From: JBFWVD01 sp050246915
GTDB taxonomy: Bacteria; Actinomycetota; Acidimicrobiia; Acidimicrobiales; Ilumatobacteraceae
Length of the DNA stretch: 48,051 nt
NCBI GenBank assembly: GCA_050246915.1
Contig: JBFWVD010000039.1
Span: 1-48,051 of the forward strand
Direction of reading: 5' to 3'
Of this stretch, positions 1-8,264 are shown one piece after another. The notes under the pieces are model-generated. The model saw only the letters and a program-made list of their open reading frames with translations, made no database searches and was not told the origin of the DNA. The stretch's first letter is position 1. Each line of letters begins with the position of its first letter. The position numbers were made by a program, and so were the translations under genes.

Positions 1-99
1 CCCGACAAACGACCGCTCACGGTGTCCCCCTCAACTTTGACGTTTCGAATCCCTACCGTAGGCGCGGCGCCGACGTCGTCCCAGTTGAGACGACCCTCG

Positions 100-1023
100 C
101 TACGTCGTGGCGGCCGTCGCGGTCGGGCGTGACCCGCGGATGATGACGGCGAGCGACCCGAGCACCATCGCTCCCCCGAGGAACTGCCAGCCGTTGAGGC
201 GCTGACCGTGGACCCACCACGCACCCGTCATGGATACCACCGGGCCCGCCAACTGCAGCAGCGAGGTGGTGGTCACGTCCAGCGAGGCCTGGGCCCAGGT
301 GAGCAACGGATGGCCGATCAGGAACGACCCGGCATTCATCCCCAAGATGAACGCCCAGTCCCATCCGTTGACCTGACCGAGATCGCCGCCGGCAGTGGCC
401 AGGGCCCATGGGGTGACGACGATCGCGGCCCACGTGAGCATCGAGAACATGTACGGCATCACGGCAATGCCGTTGTCACGGATCGTCTTGAGCCGCAACA
501 GGTAGCCGACGAATACGAACAGGCCCGCCACCGAGACCAGATCGCCCCGTGTGCTGGCCCCACTGGTGCGCCCGGCACCGAGAACCAACGTAAGCACTCC
601 GGCGAGCGCGGCGAGCCCCATCGCGTAGTCACGCAACGGTCTGCGTTCCCCGTGGACCACCGCGGCGATGGCCATGATCACGATGATCTGCATCGACGGG
701 ATGAGCGTGGCGTTGGCGATGCTGGTGGAGGTGAAGGACTCGACGCTGAGCGCGGTGGACGCGCCGAACAACACACCACTGGGTGCGCTGGTGCGCACCA
801 CATCCCATCGCAGGCGAGTCCCCGACAACTTCATCACCACGAACCAGATCGGGACGATGGTCCACAAGCGCACGAAGATGATGGCGGGGGCCGGCGCAGT
901 GACCGATCGGGTGAGCACCGGCGCCATGCTCATGACGAAGATGGCGACGCACGCGGCGAGCAGCGGGCCCGATGCGCCCAGCACAGCGCGCCGCGCGGCG
1001 TTCCTCGACGATGTGATCGACAA
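100..1023 (-). CDS. EamA/DMT-superfamily permease
   Basis: Predicted inner-membrane drug/metabolite-type transporter of about 307 residues. The protein is an alternation of hydrophobic segments separated by short basic loops, consistent with the usual ten-helix, two-EamA-repeat architecture; the last helix ends in a short Arg/Thr-rich tail. The frame stays open to an ATG at 1194, but the first 57 residues of that version are not hydrophobic and would overlap the divergent gene. I chose the TTG at 1023, which is preceded at a suitable distance by a G-rich ribosome-binding sequence and gives the family's usual length. The substrate cannot be read from sequence. It is divergent from the decarboxylase-like gene at 1193, so the 170 bp between them should hold both promoters. 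Confidence 0.75.
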   Translation of the reverse strand: MSITSSRNAARRAVLGASGPLLAACVAIFVMSMAPVLTRSVTAPAPAIIFVRLWTIVPIWFVVMKLSGTRLRWDVVRTSAPSGVLFGASTALSVESFTSTSIANATLIPSMQIIVIMAIAAVVHGERRPLRDYAMGLAALAGVLTLVLGAGRTSGASTRGDLVSVAGLFVFVGYLLRLKTIRDNGIAVMPYMFSMLTWAAIVVTPWALATAGGDLGQVNGWDWAFILGMNAGSFLIGHPLLTWAQASLDVTTTSLLQLAGPVVSMTGAWWVHGQRLNGWQFLGGAMVLGSLAVIIRGSRPTATAATT

Positions 1024-1192
1024 CCCAGACCCCCCGACAGCGGTGGTGGACAGTTTGTGCCCAACGGTGTTCACCGCTCCCAATCGCGCCCCCGGACCCG
1101 TCTGATCGCGGCTGTTATGTTCGGCGGGGGACAAGGCACGGACCAGCAGGTTCCACTCGAGCCGCTCGCTGTGCTGCACGAAGGGGGACGTC

Positions 1193-1639
1193 ATGGATCA
1201 GGCTCGGCTCGAGAAGGCACAGGCGCAATCGGAGCGGATCTTCGGTCGACGGTGGCCCACCGATGCCCGGCCGTGGGAGCCGGAGAGCGCCGCAGATCTG
1301 TGGGGCCTGCTCATGACCCAGGCATTCGGCGATTCGTGGACGCGCACCGCTCTCGACGACCGGACTCGCAGCATCGTGACGGTGAGCGTGCTGACCGCAC
1401 TCGGTCTCGAGGACAAGCTCAAGGGGCACGTGGGCGGAGCGATCAAGCTCGGCGTGAGCGAGGACGAGTTGGTGGACCTGTTCGTGCACCTGTCGGCGTA
1501 CCTCGGTGTGGCACGTGCCGGCGCGGGTTGGGAAGTGGTGAGCGAGGTGCTGCAGGAGCGCTATGAGCGACGGGCCAAGCGAGCAGCGGCCGGCGCAATC
1601 GCCGACCCGGCCGAGCCCGGCAGCGCTGAGCACTCATGA
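1193..1639 (+). CDS. carboxymuconolactone decarboxylase (AhpD-like) family protein
   Basis: Small 148-residue all-helical protein of the CMD family, whose members include 4-carboxymuconolactone decarboxylase and related enzymes. The CMD core lies at about residues 40-125, with the family's pattern of a helix after an 'RTRSIVTVSVLTALG' segment and the later 'GVSEDELVDLFVHLSAYLGV' helix. I see no CxxC pair, so it belongs to the decarboxylase/hydrolase-like side and not to AhpD peroxidase partners. Its TGA overlaps the ATG of the following esterase (ATGA), so the two are co-translated. That suggests a two-step catabolic function on a lactone or ester, but the substrate is unknown. Confidence 0.8.
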   Translation: MDQARLEKAQAQSERIFGRRWPTDARPWEPESAADLWGLLMTQAFGDSWTRTALDDRTRSIVTVSVLTALGLEDKLKGHVGGAIKLGVSEDELVDLFVHLSAYLGVARAGAGWEVVSEVLQERYERRAKRAAAGAIADPAEPGSAEHS

Positions 1640-2592
1640 GCTTCCATCCACAACTCCTGCGGTCGGTACAGGACCGGCCAGCGCTGGTGCGACTCAACGC
1701 CGAGACGCTGCCGGCGCGACGGGCCGAGTTCACCGAGCAGTTGGTGAACATGCGCAAGCCCGAGCAGCCGTCGGTGTCGAGCGAGGATCACGTGATCGAC
1801 GGCGCCGATGGCCAACCGATGACGATCCGCGTGTATCGCAACACCGCCGTCGCGCCCGACACGATCGTGCCACTCGTCGTGTGGTTCCACGGCGGTGCGT
1901 TCATCATGGGCGATCTCGACGCCGAGGATCTGTCGTGCCGGATGGCGTGCCAACGTCTGGGCGCAGTAGTCGTTGCCGCCGACTATCGCTTGGCACCCGA
2001 GCATCCCTTCCCCGCCGGCGTGGAGGATTGCTACACGAGCCTGTGCTGGGCCACGGCACACGCCGCTGAGCTCGGGGTCGACGCAACTCGAGTTGCCATC
2101 GCGGGGAACTCGGCCGGCGGTGGCCTGACCGCAGCTGTCGCGCTCATGGCTCGTGATCGAGGCGGCCCGGCGATCGCCTATCAGTTCTTGGGCATCCCCA
2201 TGCTCGATGACCGATGCAGCACCATGTCGATGCAACTCAACGACGAGCCCTACATCTGGAACACGCAACTGTGCCGCGACAGCTGGTTGCTGTACCTCGG
2301 GCCCGACTACAGCGGCGAAGTACCTCCCTACGCTGCTCCAGCGCGCGCAACTCGACTTGACGCGCTTCCCCCGGCGTATGTGTTGATCAACGAGAAGGAT
2401 CCGCTGGCCGACGAAGGGCTCGCCTATGCCCAACGTCTCTCACACGCCGGGGTGCGCACCGAGGTCCATGTGGTGCCCGGCGCATGGCACGGCTTCGCCA
2501 TGTACATGCCGAAGACCGGACTGGCACGCCGTATGAACGACGCATGGCTCGCGGCGATGGCCGAAGCCCTCGACGTCGAGCTGCGCGACTGA
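1636..2592 (+). CDS. alpha/beta hydrolase, HSL (hormone-sensitive lipase)-type esterase
   Basis: A 318-residue serine esterase. It has the HSL oxyanion motif HGGAF at residues 85-89 and the nucleophile elbow GNSAGG at 157-162 (Ser159). The HSL consensus is GDSAGG, so Asn replaces the usual Asp next to the nucleophile. The acid is probably Asp255 in EKDPLADE and the base His285 in AWHGF. No signal peptide is visible, so it should act in the cytoplasm on short acyl esters. Its ATG overlaps the stop of the upstream CMD-family gene. It is the last gene before the integrated element, ending 167 bp from the left attachment repeat. Confidence 0.85.
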   Translation: MSFHPQLLRSVQDRPALVRLNAETLPARRAEFTEQLVNMRKPEQPSVSSEDHVIDGADGQPMTIRVYRNTAVAPDTIVPLVVWFHGGAFIMGDLDAEDLSCRMACQRLGAVVVAADYRLAPEHPFPAGVEDCYTSLCWATAHAAELGVDATRVAIAGNSAGGGLTAAVALMARDRGGPAIAYQFLGIPMLDDRCSTMSMQLNDEPYIWNTQLCRDSWLLYLGPDYSGEVPPYAAPARATRLDALPPAYVLINEKDPLADEGLAYAQRLSHAGVRTEVHVVPGAWHGFAMYMPKTGLARRMNDAWLAAMAEALDVELRD

Positions 2593-2631
2593 CCGCGATC
2601 GGAACGATGCCGCCGCCAGCGCGGTTGCCAT

Positions 2632-2720
2632 CTGACTTCCGTGGCGTTGGCCGCCCGAAGCCGCTCCACCTTCGGCGGTGGGCGGTACAGGAAAGCCAAC
2701 TGCCGGAAGTCAGCCGCCCA
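2632..2720 (-). pseudogene. remnant of a DUF5615 PIN-like toxin nuclease (outside the element)
   Basis: On the minus strand this stretch encodes a C-terminal fragment beginning ADFRQLAFLYRPPPKV and continuing to AANAT. It matches the conserved C-terminal signature of DUF5615 PIN-like nucleases of predicted toxin-antitoxin pairs (known to me as SKDSDFRQLAFLYGPPPKV-type sequences). There is no start codon in context and no N-terminal half, so it is a scar. A second, inverted copy of the same signature sits inside the element at 3033-3179, with 18 of 24 residues identical in the aligned core. Confidence 0.55.
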
Positions 2721-2759
2721 CCGCGTTGACGAGTGACGACCGAGGACCCCCATCATCGC

Positions 2760-2808
2760 TCGAGTAGGCCAGGCAGGGATCGAACCTGCGACCAAGGGAT
2801 TATGAGTC
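2760..2808. repeat. left attachment repeat (orphan tRNA 3' fragment)
   Basis: Perfect 49-bp match to 14025-14073. It contains the anticodon loop, T arm and acceptor 3' strand of the CAU tRNA, but the sequence to its right (from 2809) is unrelated to the tRNA 5' half. It is therefore the displaced original 3' end of the target gene, the usual outcome of tyrosine-recombinase integration in a tRNA gene. Confidence 0.92.
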
Positions 2809-2912
2809 GACGTCCATCGATCCAGCCTGTGATGAATTGTGCCATTTACCAGGCTTTTGTCCACCGTCGAATCCACGCCGTAGTGCCCGATATCGCCCCA
2901 TGCTGCCAAATA

Positions 2913-2931
2913 TGTTGGATGAAATGTTGGA
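2913..2931 (+). repeat. candidate integrase arm sites, left end (2 x TGTTGGA)
   Basis: ATGTTGGAT occurs twice, with the TGTTGGA cores at 2913-2919 and 2925-2931 (12-bp period), about 105 bp inside the left attachment repeat. The same heptamer occurs three times inside the right end. Position, orientation and helical-turn-like spacing are what arm-type sites of a bivalent tyrosine integrase look like; binding is inferred. The rest of 2809-3309 holds a toxin remnant and a short direct repeat, and I see no intact gene there. Confidence 0.5.
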
Positions 2932-3032
2932 TCACGGAGCCGTTCAGGCCTCGAGCGAAAGCACCAACATCGACTCCTCATCCGAGTCGGCGAATGCTTG
3001 AAGCCTCAGCGTGCTCCGGCGGAGGAGTTCTT

Positions 3033-3179
3033 CGATCTATTGTCTCGAAGGATTCCGACTTCCGACAGTTGGCCTTCCTCTACGGCCCACCGCCCAAGGT
3101 CGTGTGGCTTCAGGTGGCCAACGCATCGACGACGGAACCGGAGTCCTTGGCCCGATCACGCCCAGGGCGGCCGACGTGA
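3033..3179 (+). pseudogene. remnant of a DUF5615 PIN-like toxin nuclease (inside the element)
   Basis: Frame +3033 encodes RSIVSKDSDFRQLAFLYGPP and continues to LQVANAS and a short tail. This is the C-terminal third of a DUF5615-type PIN-like nuclease, including the IVSKDSDF acidic motif. The upstream sequence in all frames lacks the expected N-terminal LLDENLS-type start, so the gene is truncated. It may be residual cargo of this element or of an earlier one. Confidence 0.55.
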
Positions 3180-3214
3180 ACGTTGTCACAGCATGCCGTC
3201 CGTTGGGGACGTCT

Positions 3215-3246
3215 GGTGACCGCTGGTATCCGTAGGTGACCGCCGG
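3215..3246 (+). promoter_or_regulatory. 12-bp direct repeat upstream of the excisionase-like gene
   Basis: GGTGACCGCTGG at 3215-3226 and GGTGACCGCCGG at 3235-3246 are identical at 11 of 12 positions with a 20-bp period (two helical turns). They lie 64-95 bp before the excisionase-like start codon. A candidate operator for a repressor or for the HTH protein itself; function is inferred. Confidence 0.3.
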
Positions 3247-3309
3247 TCCAGATGGGCTCGATGTCTTGACTTGAGCGGCAAATGACACGGGTGTATTTCC
3301 TTCAGCCTG

Positions 3310-3570
3310 ATGCCGAAACCCTTGGTCGATCTCACTGACGTTGCGAACCTTCCGGTGGTGCTCACGGTCGAGGAGGCGGGCGCTGTGCTTCGCATCGGGC
3401 GGTCTCAGGCCTACGCGCTGGCCCGCCGGTTCATTGATTCCGGTGGGCTCGACGGTATCCCCGTTGTTCGTTTCGGGTCGTCGATGCGGGTGCCCACGGC
3501 GAGCTTGCTGAAGCTGCTACAGCCCCACGACGAACTCTCGCTCGGACGCGACCGGGACGGCGCGTCGTGA
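3310..3570 (+). CDS. excisionase-like helix-turn-helix protein
   Basis: An 86-residue DNA-binding protein with a winged-helix, MerR/excisionase-type domain. The segment LTVEEAGAVLRIGRSQAYAL (about residues 18-37) is the helix-turn-helix, and the following VVRFGSSMRVPTASLLKLL is the wing with a conserved 'R-x-G-x-x-x-R-V/I-P' pattern. Small proteins of this class serve as recombination directionality factors or as relaxosome/transcription regulators. Its place next to the left attachment end of an element with a tyrosine integrase supports an excision role, which remains an inference. Its stop overlaps a possible GTG of a 62-codon low-complexity frame that I do not accept as a gene. Confidence 0.72.
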   Translation: MPKPLVDLTDVANLPVVLTVEEAGAVLRIGRSQAYALARRFIDSGGLDGIPVVRFGSSMRVPTASLLKLLQPHDELSLGRDRDGAS

Positions 3571-3834
3571 CGGGTGACTCGATTGCCACCGAACCAGAAC
3601 CTCGTTCACCGGGCTCGGATTCTCCGTCCACGGTGAACGCGTCCTCGATGGTCACGGGCACCACTCGGCTGGGCCTCACTTGTCATCCAGCGACAGGCGC
3701 CCGACAGTCGGCGACGACATCGGGCTCGAGCCCCACACGCGAGGCCCGAGCCTGATGTCAACTCTCATTGCATGCAATTCGAGTTGCTCACGCCAATGGA
3801 CAGACGGGTGCACTGTCGCGAACGGGTGGTGGCG
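3571..3834. other. candidate transfer-origin/regulatory region upstream of the relaxase
   Basis: 264 bp between the HTH gene and the relaxase start. It contains two perfect 12-bp palindromes, GGGCTCGAGCCC at 3722-3733 and ATTGCATGCAAT at 3767-3778. A 62-codon frame at 3567-3755 covers part of it, but its product is a Ser/Thr/Gly/Pro-rich low-complexity string with no recognizable domain. MobF relaxases usually nick close to their own gene, so this is the first place to look for oriT. The palindromes could equally be operators. Confidence 0.35.
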
Positions 3835-6800
3835 ATGACGGTGCGGGTGACGACGTTGAAGGGCGCGGAGGCGGGCCGCTACTACGTGGATGGCCTCCCC
3901 ACCTACTACTTGGATGCTGGTGAGCCGGCGGGGGTGTGGTCCGGGCACGGTGCATCCGTGCTCGGTCTTTCCGGCACGGTCGACCCCGAAGAGTTCGTGG
4001 CGGTGATGTCCGGCATCCACCCTGTCACCGGTCAGCATTTGGGGCGTCGGTTTGGTGATGAGTCGGTGCGCGGGTTTGATGTGACGTGCTCAGCCCCGAA
4101 ATCGGTGTCGGTCCTGTTCGCCGTCGGCAACGACTCGACGCGCGCGGAAGTTCTTGGGGCGCATGACGCGGCGGTGTCGGCGTTGGTCGGTTGGATCGAA
4201 GCTCATGCGCATACGCGGTTTCGGACGATGGGTGTGGTGGGGGTGTTCGACTCGGAGGGGATCATCGCGGCGTCGTTCCGGCAGCACACCAGCCGTGTCC
4301 TCGACCCGCAGTTGCATACCCATGTGGTGATCCCGAACCGTGTGCTCGCACCGGACGGACGATGGCTTGCCCTGGACGCCAGGACATTGAAACTCGATCA
4401 ACGGACACTGTCTGCGATCTACCACGCCGGCCTCCGCGCCGAACTCACGCAACGTTTGGGGGTCGGGTGGGAGCCCGTCGTGAACGGCATCGCCGACGTC
4501 GCCGGTGTGTCGGGGGACGTACTCCGGGAGTTCTCCACCCGCGCCGATCAAGTCGCCGCCCGCCTCACCGTGAAGCTCGACCGCTTTCAAGTCACGATGG
4601 GCCGTGAACCGACACCGAGGGAACGGTGGCGCCTCGAACGTGAAGCGGTCACCGACTCACGACCATCGAAGATCCACGGGGTTGAGGGAGCGACGCTGCA
4701 CGAGACCTGGATCGCTCGTCTCAACGGCCTCGGCGTCGACCATGTGCGGCTCGTTGAGGATGCCGTTGAACGCGTCGAACGCCGCGACGTGTTGAGTCCG
4801 CTGACCGCCCGGTTCACCGCTCTGGACGCGGTGAACGCGTTGAGCGACAAGCAGTCGACGTGGCGGCCGGCCGAGATCGTCCGAGAGACCGCCGGTCTGC
4901 TCCCCACCGATCTCGCCCTCCCCGCCCGCGAACTCGTGACGGCGCTCGACGCGGTGGCGCGGGATGTTGAACGGTCGTTGTGTGTTGATCTGTCCGCCCC
5001 GATCCCACCCGGGGTCCGCCTACGCCGTGACGGGCGGCCGGTCACCGAACCAGTGATCAACCGGGCGTTGAGCACCGACACCATCCTGCTCGAGGAAGCC
5101 GCCATCTTGGCGTGGGCCGACCAGACCGCCAGTGGTGCCGGGGTTGATGACCTCAGCGCACTCGAGTTCGCGTCGGTCGAGTTGTCGGTCGGGCAAGCCG
5201 AATGCGCCACCGCAGTCGCCGGGACCCGCGAGTTGGTGTTGGTGGTCGGTCCGGCCGGGACCGGTAAGACGACCGCCCTCGCCCCCGCCGTCGCATCACT
5301 ACAAGCAGAGGGTGCGCCGGTGTTCGCCGTTGCCCCATCCGCCGCGGCGGCGCAGGTGCTGGCTGACGAGACCGGTGTTCCAGCCGACACGATCGACAAG
5401 TTCCTTCACGAACACGTCCGATCCGACGGCCCCCGTTTACCGTTCCGACTTCCGGTCGGTGGGGTGTTGATCGTCGATGAGGCCGGGATGATGTCCACAC
5501 CGCACCTCGCCGCCATCTCCCGACTGGCCCAACACCATCGTTGGCGGGTTCGCTTGATCGGTGATCCGTTGCAGTTCTCCGCCGTCGGGCGCGGCGGCGT
5601 GTTCGGCCTCCTGTGCGACACCCACACCCCAGTCGAGTTGGACCGTGTTCACCGCTTCAACCAGCCATGGGAACGCGACGCATCGCTCCGACTGCGGCGC
5701 AGCGACCCCGACGTCGCCGACCTCTACGCCGCCCACGGCCGCATCCACGGCGGCGACAACGCAGCAATGCAGTCAGCGATCGTTGACCAATGGTGGACCG
5801 ACCGGCGCGCTGGTCGGGACGTGTTGATGATGGCCCCCACCCAAGCCACCGTCACCATGTTGAACCAGGCCGCCCAACACCGCCGCTACACCACTGGGGA
5901 GATCACCGTCGAACAATCCGCGTTGATCGCGTCGGGTCGGATCGGGGTCGGGGATCAGATCGTCACCCGCCGTAACCAACGACTGTTGACCACCGACCGA
6001 GGCCACACGGTGAAAAACCGAGACCGCTACACCGTCACCGACATCACCCTCCATGGCGTCACCGTGATCGGAACCTCCGGGACCGTGACCCTCCCCTATG
6101 ACTACGTCCGCGAACACGTCGAACTCGGCTATGCGCAAACCGGGCACGGATCCCAAGGCCGCACCCTCGACACCGCCCTGGTCCTCATTGACACCCCCAT
6201 CGATGTCCGCGGTCTCTACGTCCCGATGACCAGAGGACGAGACGCCAACACCGCCTACGTCGTGTGCGACAACGACCAAGACCCCATCGAGGTATTCACC
6301 CAAGCCCTCACCCGGGACTGGCTCGACCAACCCGCCCACACCCGACACACCGAACTCAACCCGGTGCCCCAGCCCCGTGTCACGTCCCACCCCGAACCTG
6401 CGCTCCCGCACCAGCCCGTCCCGACACCCCAGACCCACGCGGCCTCCACACCCCGCGCCGAACGGGAACTCCCGAAGTTGCTCCCGGGCGACGAACTCCG
6501 CCGGCTCCTCCACAACATCGGCCGCCTCGAACAACAACTCGCACACCTCGACCGCCAGATCGGCGACATCCCCCGACAAGCAGTTCGGGCCCACGAACAC
6601 CTCGCCCGACTCCAAACCAACCGCACCGCAGCCATCGACCGCATCACCATCAACGAAACCACCATCGACAAGTTCGACCGGTTCGGGCAACGCCGACGCC
6701 ACACCACCCAACTCACCCAAGCACGCCAAGCCCTCGACGCCGCCCGCCGCGACCTCACCGACATCGACCACAACATCACCGCCACCGCGGTCACCACCAG

Positions 6801-7176
6801 CCAACACGACGCACATCATGTCAACGACCTCACCGCCGACCGGACGAACGCCTCGCAGGAGCTAGACGTTCTCCTACGGCACCTAGACGACGACCGAATG
6901 CTGCGGATCGTCGGCGCCCGACGCGACCCGACCATCATCGCCAGGATCGGGCCGCGCCCAACCACGAACGCCATACGAGAATGGGAACACGCCGCCACGC
7001 TCCTCGCCGAACACCATGCCGCGTTCACCGGACCCGGACGCACCGACCTCGACTGGCTCCTCGAACTCGCCCGCAAACGCCAACTCGAACACGCCATCAC
7101 CACCGTCCACCGGGCAACCGGACGCCACCCCGAACACGACCGCAGCCTCGACCACGACTACGGCCTCTCACTCTGA
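3835..7176 (+). CDS. MobF-family conjugative relaxase-helicase (TrwC/TraI-like)
   Basis: About 1113 residues. The N-terminal relaxase domain carries a tyrosine cluster near the start (GRYYVDGLPTYYLD) and an HUH metal site in DPQLHTHVVIPN (His161, His163), to nick oriT and hold the 5' end. The central SF1 helicase has Walker A GPAGTGKTT at about residue 472, Walker B IVDEAGMM at about 547, a GDPLQFSAVGRGG motif and the late motifs GHGSQGRTLDTALV and PMTRGRDANTAYVV. The C-terminal 280 residues are Arg/Thr/His-rich and include a coiled-coil-like stretch (LHNIGRLEQQLAHLDRQIGD), probably for partner binding. The frame opens at 3772, but ATG 3835 starts the conserved MTVRVTTLKG sequence and is preceded by a GGTGG ribosome site. 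The reading frame is intact. Confidence 0.93.
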   Translation: MTVRVTTLKGAEAGRYYVDGLPTYYLDAGEPAGVWSGHGASVLGLSGTVDPEEFVAVMSGIHPVTGQHLGRRFGDESVRGFDVTCSAPKSVSVLFAVGNDSTRAEVLGAHDAAVSALVGWIEAHAHTRFRTMGVVGVFDSEGIIAASFRQHTSRVLDPQLHTHVVIPNRVLAPDGRWLALDARTLKLDQRTLSAIYHAGLRAELTQRLGVGWEPVVNGIADVAGVSGDVLREFSTRADQVAARLTVKLDRFQVTMGREPTPRERWRLEREAVTDSRPSKIHGVEGATLHETWIARLNGLGVDHVRLVEDAVERVERRDVLSPLTARFTALDAVNALSDKQSTWRPAEIVRETAGLLPTDLALPARELVTALDAVARDVERSLCVDLSAPIPPGVRLRRDGRPVTEPVINRALSTDTILLEEAAILAWADQTASGAGVDDLSALEFASVELSVGQAECATAVAGTRELVLVVGPAGTGKTTALAPAVASLQAEGAPVFAVAPSAAAAQVLADETGVPADTIDKFLHEHVRSDGPRLPFRLPVGGVLIVDEAGMMSTPHLAAISRLAQHHRWRVRLIGDPLQFSAVGRGGVFGLLCDTHTPVELDRVHRFNQPWERDASLRLRRSDPDVADLYAAHGRIHGGDNAAMQSAIVDQWWTDRRAGRDVLMMAPTQATVTMLNQAAQHRRYTTGEITVEQSALIASGRIGVGDQIVTRRNQRLLTTDRGHTVKNRDRYTVTDITLHGVTVIGTSGTVTLPYDYVREHVELGYAQTGHGSQGRTLDTALVLIDTPIDVRGLYVPMTRGRDANTAYVVCDNDQDPIEVFTQALTRDWLDQPAHTRHTELNPVPQPRVTSHPEPALPHQPVPTPQTHAASTPRAERELPKLLPGDELRRLLHNIGRLEQQLAHLDRQIGDIPRQAVRAHEHLARLQTNRTAAIDRITINETTIDKFDRFGQRRRHTTQLTQARQALDAARRDLTDIDHNITATAVTTSQHDAHHVNDLTADRTNASQELDVLLRHLDDDRMLRIVGARRDPTIIARIGPRPTTNAIREWEHAATLLAEHHAAFTGPGRTDLDWLLELARKRQLEHAITTVHRATGRHPEHDRSLDHDYGLSL

Positions 7177-7370
7177 CCGGTGGAATCCCCGGTGCTTGTT
7201 CTACTGGGCGGTTGCGCGTCGACGGCCGACTCACCTTGCCGGTCGACGCCTCGACATCCACAGCGACTGGCCCTGACGTCGGCGATCACCGATGCCCTCT
7301 CAGTGCTCTCACCACAGACCGTTGCCGATGGGGCTGCGCTCAGAATCCGCGTTGACTGATCCAGGCCACG

Positions 7371-7410
7371 CGTAGACAGTCGTAGACAGTCGTAGACAGT
7401 CGTAGACAGT
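7371..7410 (+). repeat. four tandem 10-bp iteron-like repeats
   Basis: CGTAGACAGT is repeated four times without a mismatch (7371-7380, 7381-7390, 7391-7400, 7401-7410). It lies in the 236-bp gap between the relaxase stop and the stop of the convergent lipoprotein gene. The 10-bp period puts each copy on nearly the same helical face, as for iterons or a multimeric protein-binding site. The last copy almost touches the lipoprotein stop codon. I see no other structure in 7177-7370. Confidence 0.8.
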
Positions 7411-7412
7411 GC

Positions 7413-8264
7413 CTAAGTCACCACCACCTCGACTGGGGCTGGGGATATGCCTCTGCTCGCGAGGAAGTCGAGCGGATCATAGGCTAAGCGGATCTCGTAG
7501 CGGCCCGGAGGCGCTGAATACCCAGCATCTTCGTCGCAGCTGTCGGTCCCGACCAGCAGCTCTACTTTTGTTGACTCGCCTGGCTGTAGCTCCGCAATAA
7601 ATCCAGTTTCAGCGATTGGACCCGCATACTCAGCGAGTGCCGTGTTCGAGTTGACACCGACGAGGACACCAAGAAGCGGTTGGTGTCCCTCAAGTACAAT
7701 TGCTTCCGCCGAGTTGTTGGTAAGCAACAAGTGCGACATCATTGTCTCACCCGACCGCACCTCGACCGCGTCAACGATCGTCTCGCTCATCAAGCTGGGC
7801 GACGACGGACCGCCTGGGGCGACAGGTGAGCATTCCTTTGCGGGTGCCGATAGCTGGGACGCGGCGTTCAGTGGATAGGCGTACCGCCCAAGCCTCACGA
7901 CGACGAGGGGGTCATATTCCCTCACTAGATCCTTGGCGAGGTCCATCGAACTGGGCGCGAGTTCAACTTCAACTCGATCAGCAAGAAGCGAAATCGACCG
8001 AAATGCCATAGGCGTCTCGGCGACGCGACCCTGGAGCGCGTCATAAACCTCTTCGAGCTTCTTGCCGGGTGGGGCGCCTGAGGTACTAGCAGGAGCAAGC
8101 TCAACGACTGGCGAGGACTGAGTCGGTGTAGGTCGATCAGCCGCCGCGGTTGACGCTACTCTTCCAGGTTCTCGAGAGTTGTCTTGAAAACTGTTAGGAG
8201 CCCCACACGAAGTAATAACAATAGCTCCTACTGCTACCAAGCCGAAGCGAGGGGATCTATCCAT
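7413..8264 (-). CDS. putative secreted lipoprotein, element cargo
   Basis: A 283-residue protein of unknown family. The N-terminus is a lipoprotein signal: basic MDRSPRF, a hydrophobic run, then the lipobox ITSC with Cys20 as the lipidated residue. Residues about 25-65 are a Ser/Thr/Pro/Ala-rich linker. The rest is a mixed alpha/beta body ending in a beta-rich segment (TKVELLVGTDSCDEDAGYSA, then PGRYEIRLAYDPL) that reads like an immunoglobulin-like or DUF4232-like surface module; I do not recognise it firmly. Its ATG overlaps the stop of the protease gene by 8 nt (ATGGATAG), so both are translated together. It may be an inhibitor, anchor or cofactor of the protease. Confidence 0.7.
   Translation of the reverse strand: MDRSPRFGLVAVGAIVITSCGAPNSFQDNSREPGRVASTAAADRPTPTQSSPVVELAPASTSGAPPGKKLEEVYDALQGRVAETPMAFRSISLLADRVEVELAPSSMDLAKDLVREYDPLVVVRLGRYAYPLNAASQLSAPAKECSPVAPGGPSSPSLMSETIVDAVEVRSGETMMSHLLLTNNSAEAIVLEGHQPLLGVLVGVNSNTALAEYAGPIAETGFIAELQPGESTKVELLVGTDSCDEDAGYSAPPGRYEIRLAYDPLDFLASRGISPAPVEVVVT

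Noticed and set aside
3274..3299. TTGACT followed by TGTATT before the excisionase-like gene
   Set aside because: The spacing is about 20 bp and alternative alignments are equally weak; there is not enough support for a promoter.
3567..3755. A 62-codon frame overlapping the stop of the excisionase-like gene
   Set aside because: The product is a Ser/Thr/Gly/Pro-rich string without any domain, and the segment contains a palindrome; it looks non-coding.
7371..7410. The decamer array as a CRISPR
   Set aside because: The repeats are only 10 bp and directly adjacent with no spacers.
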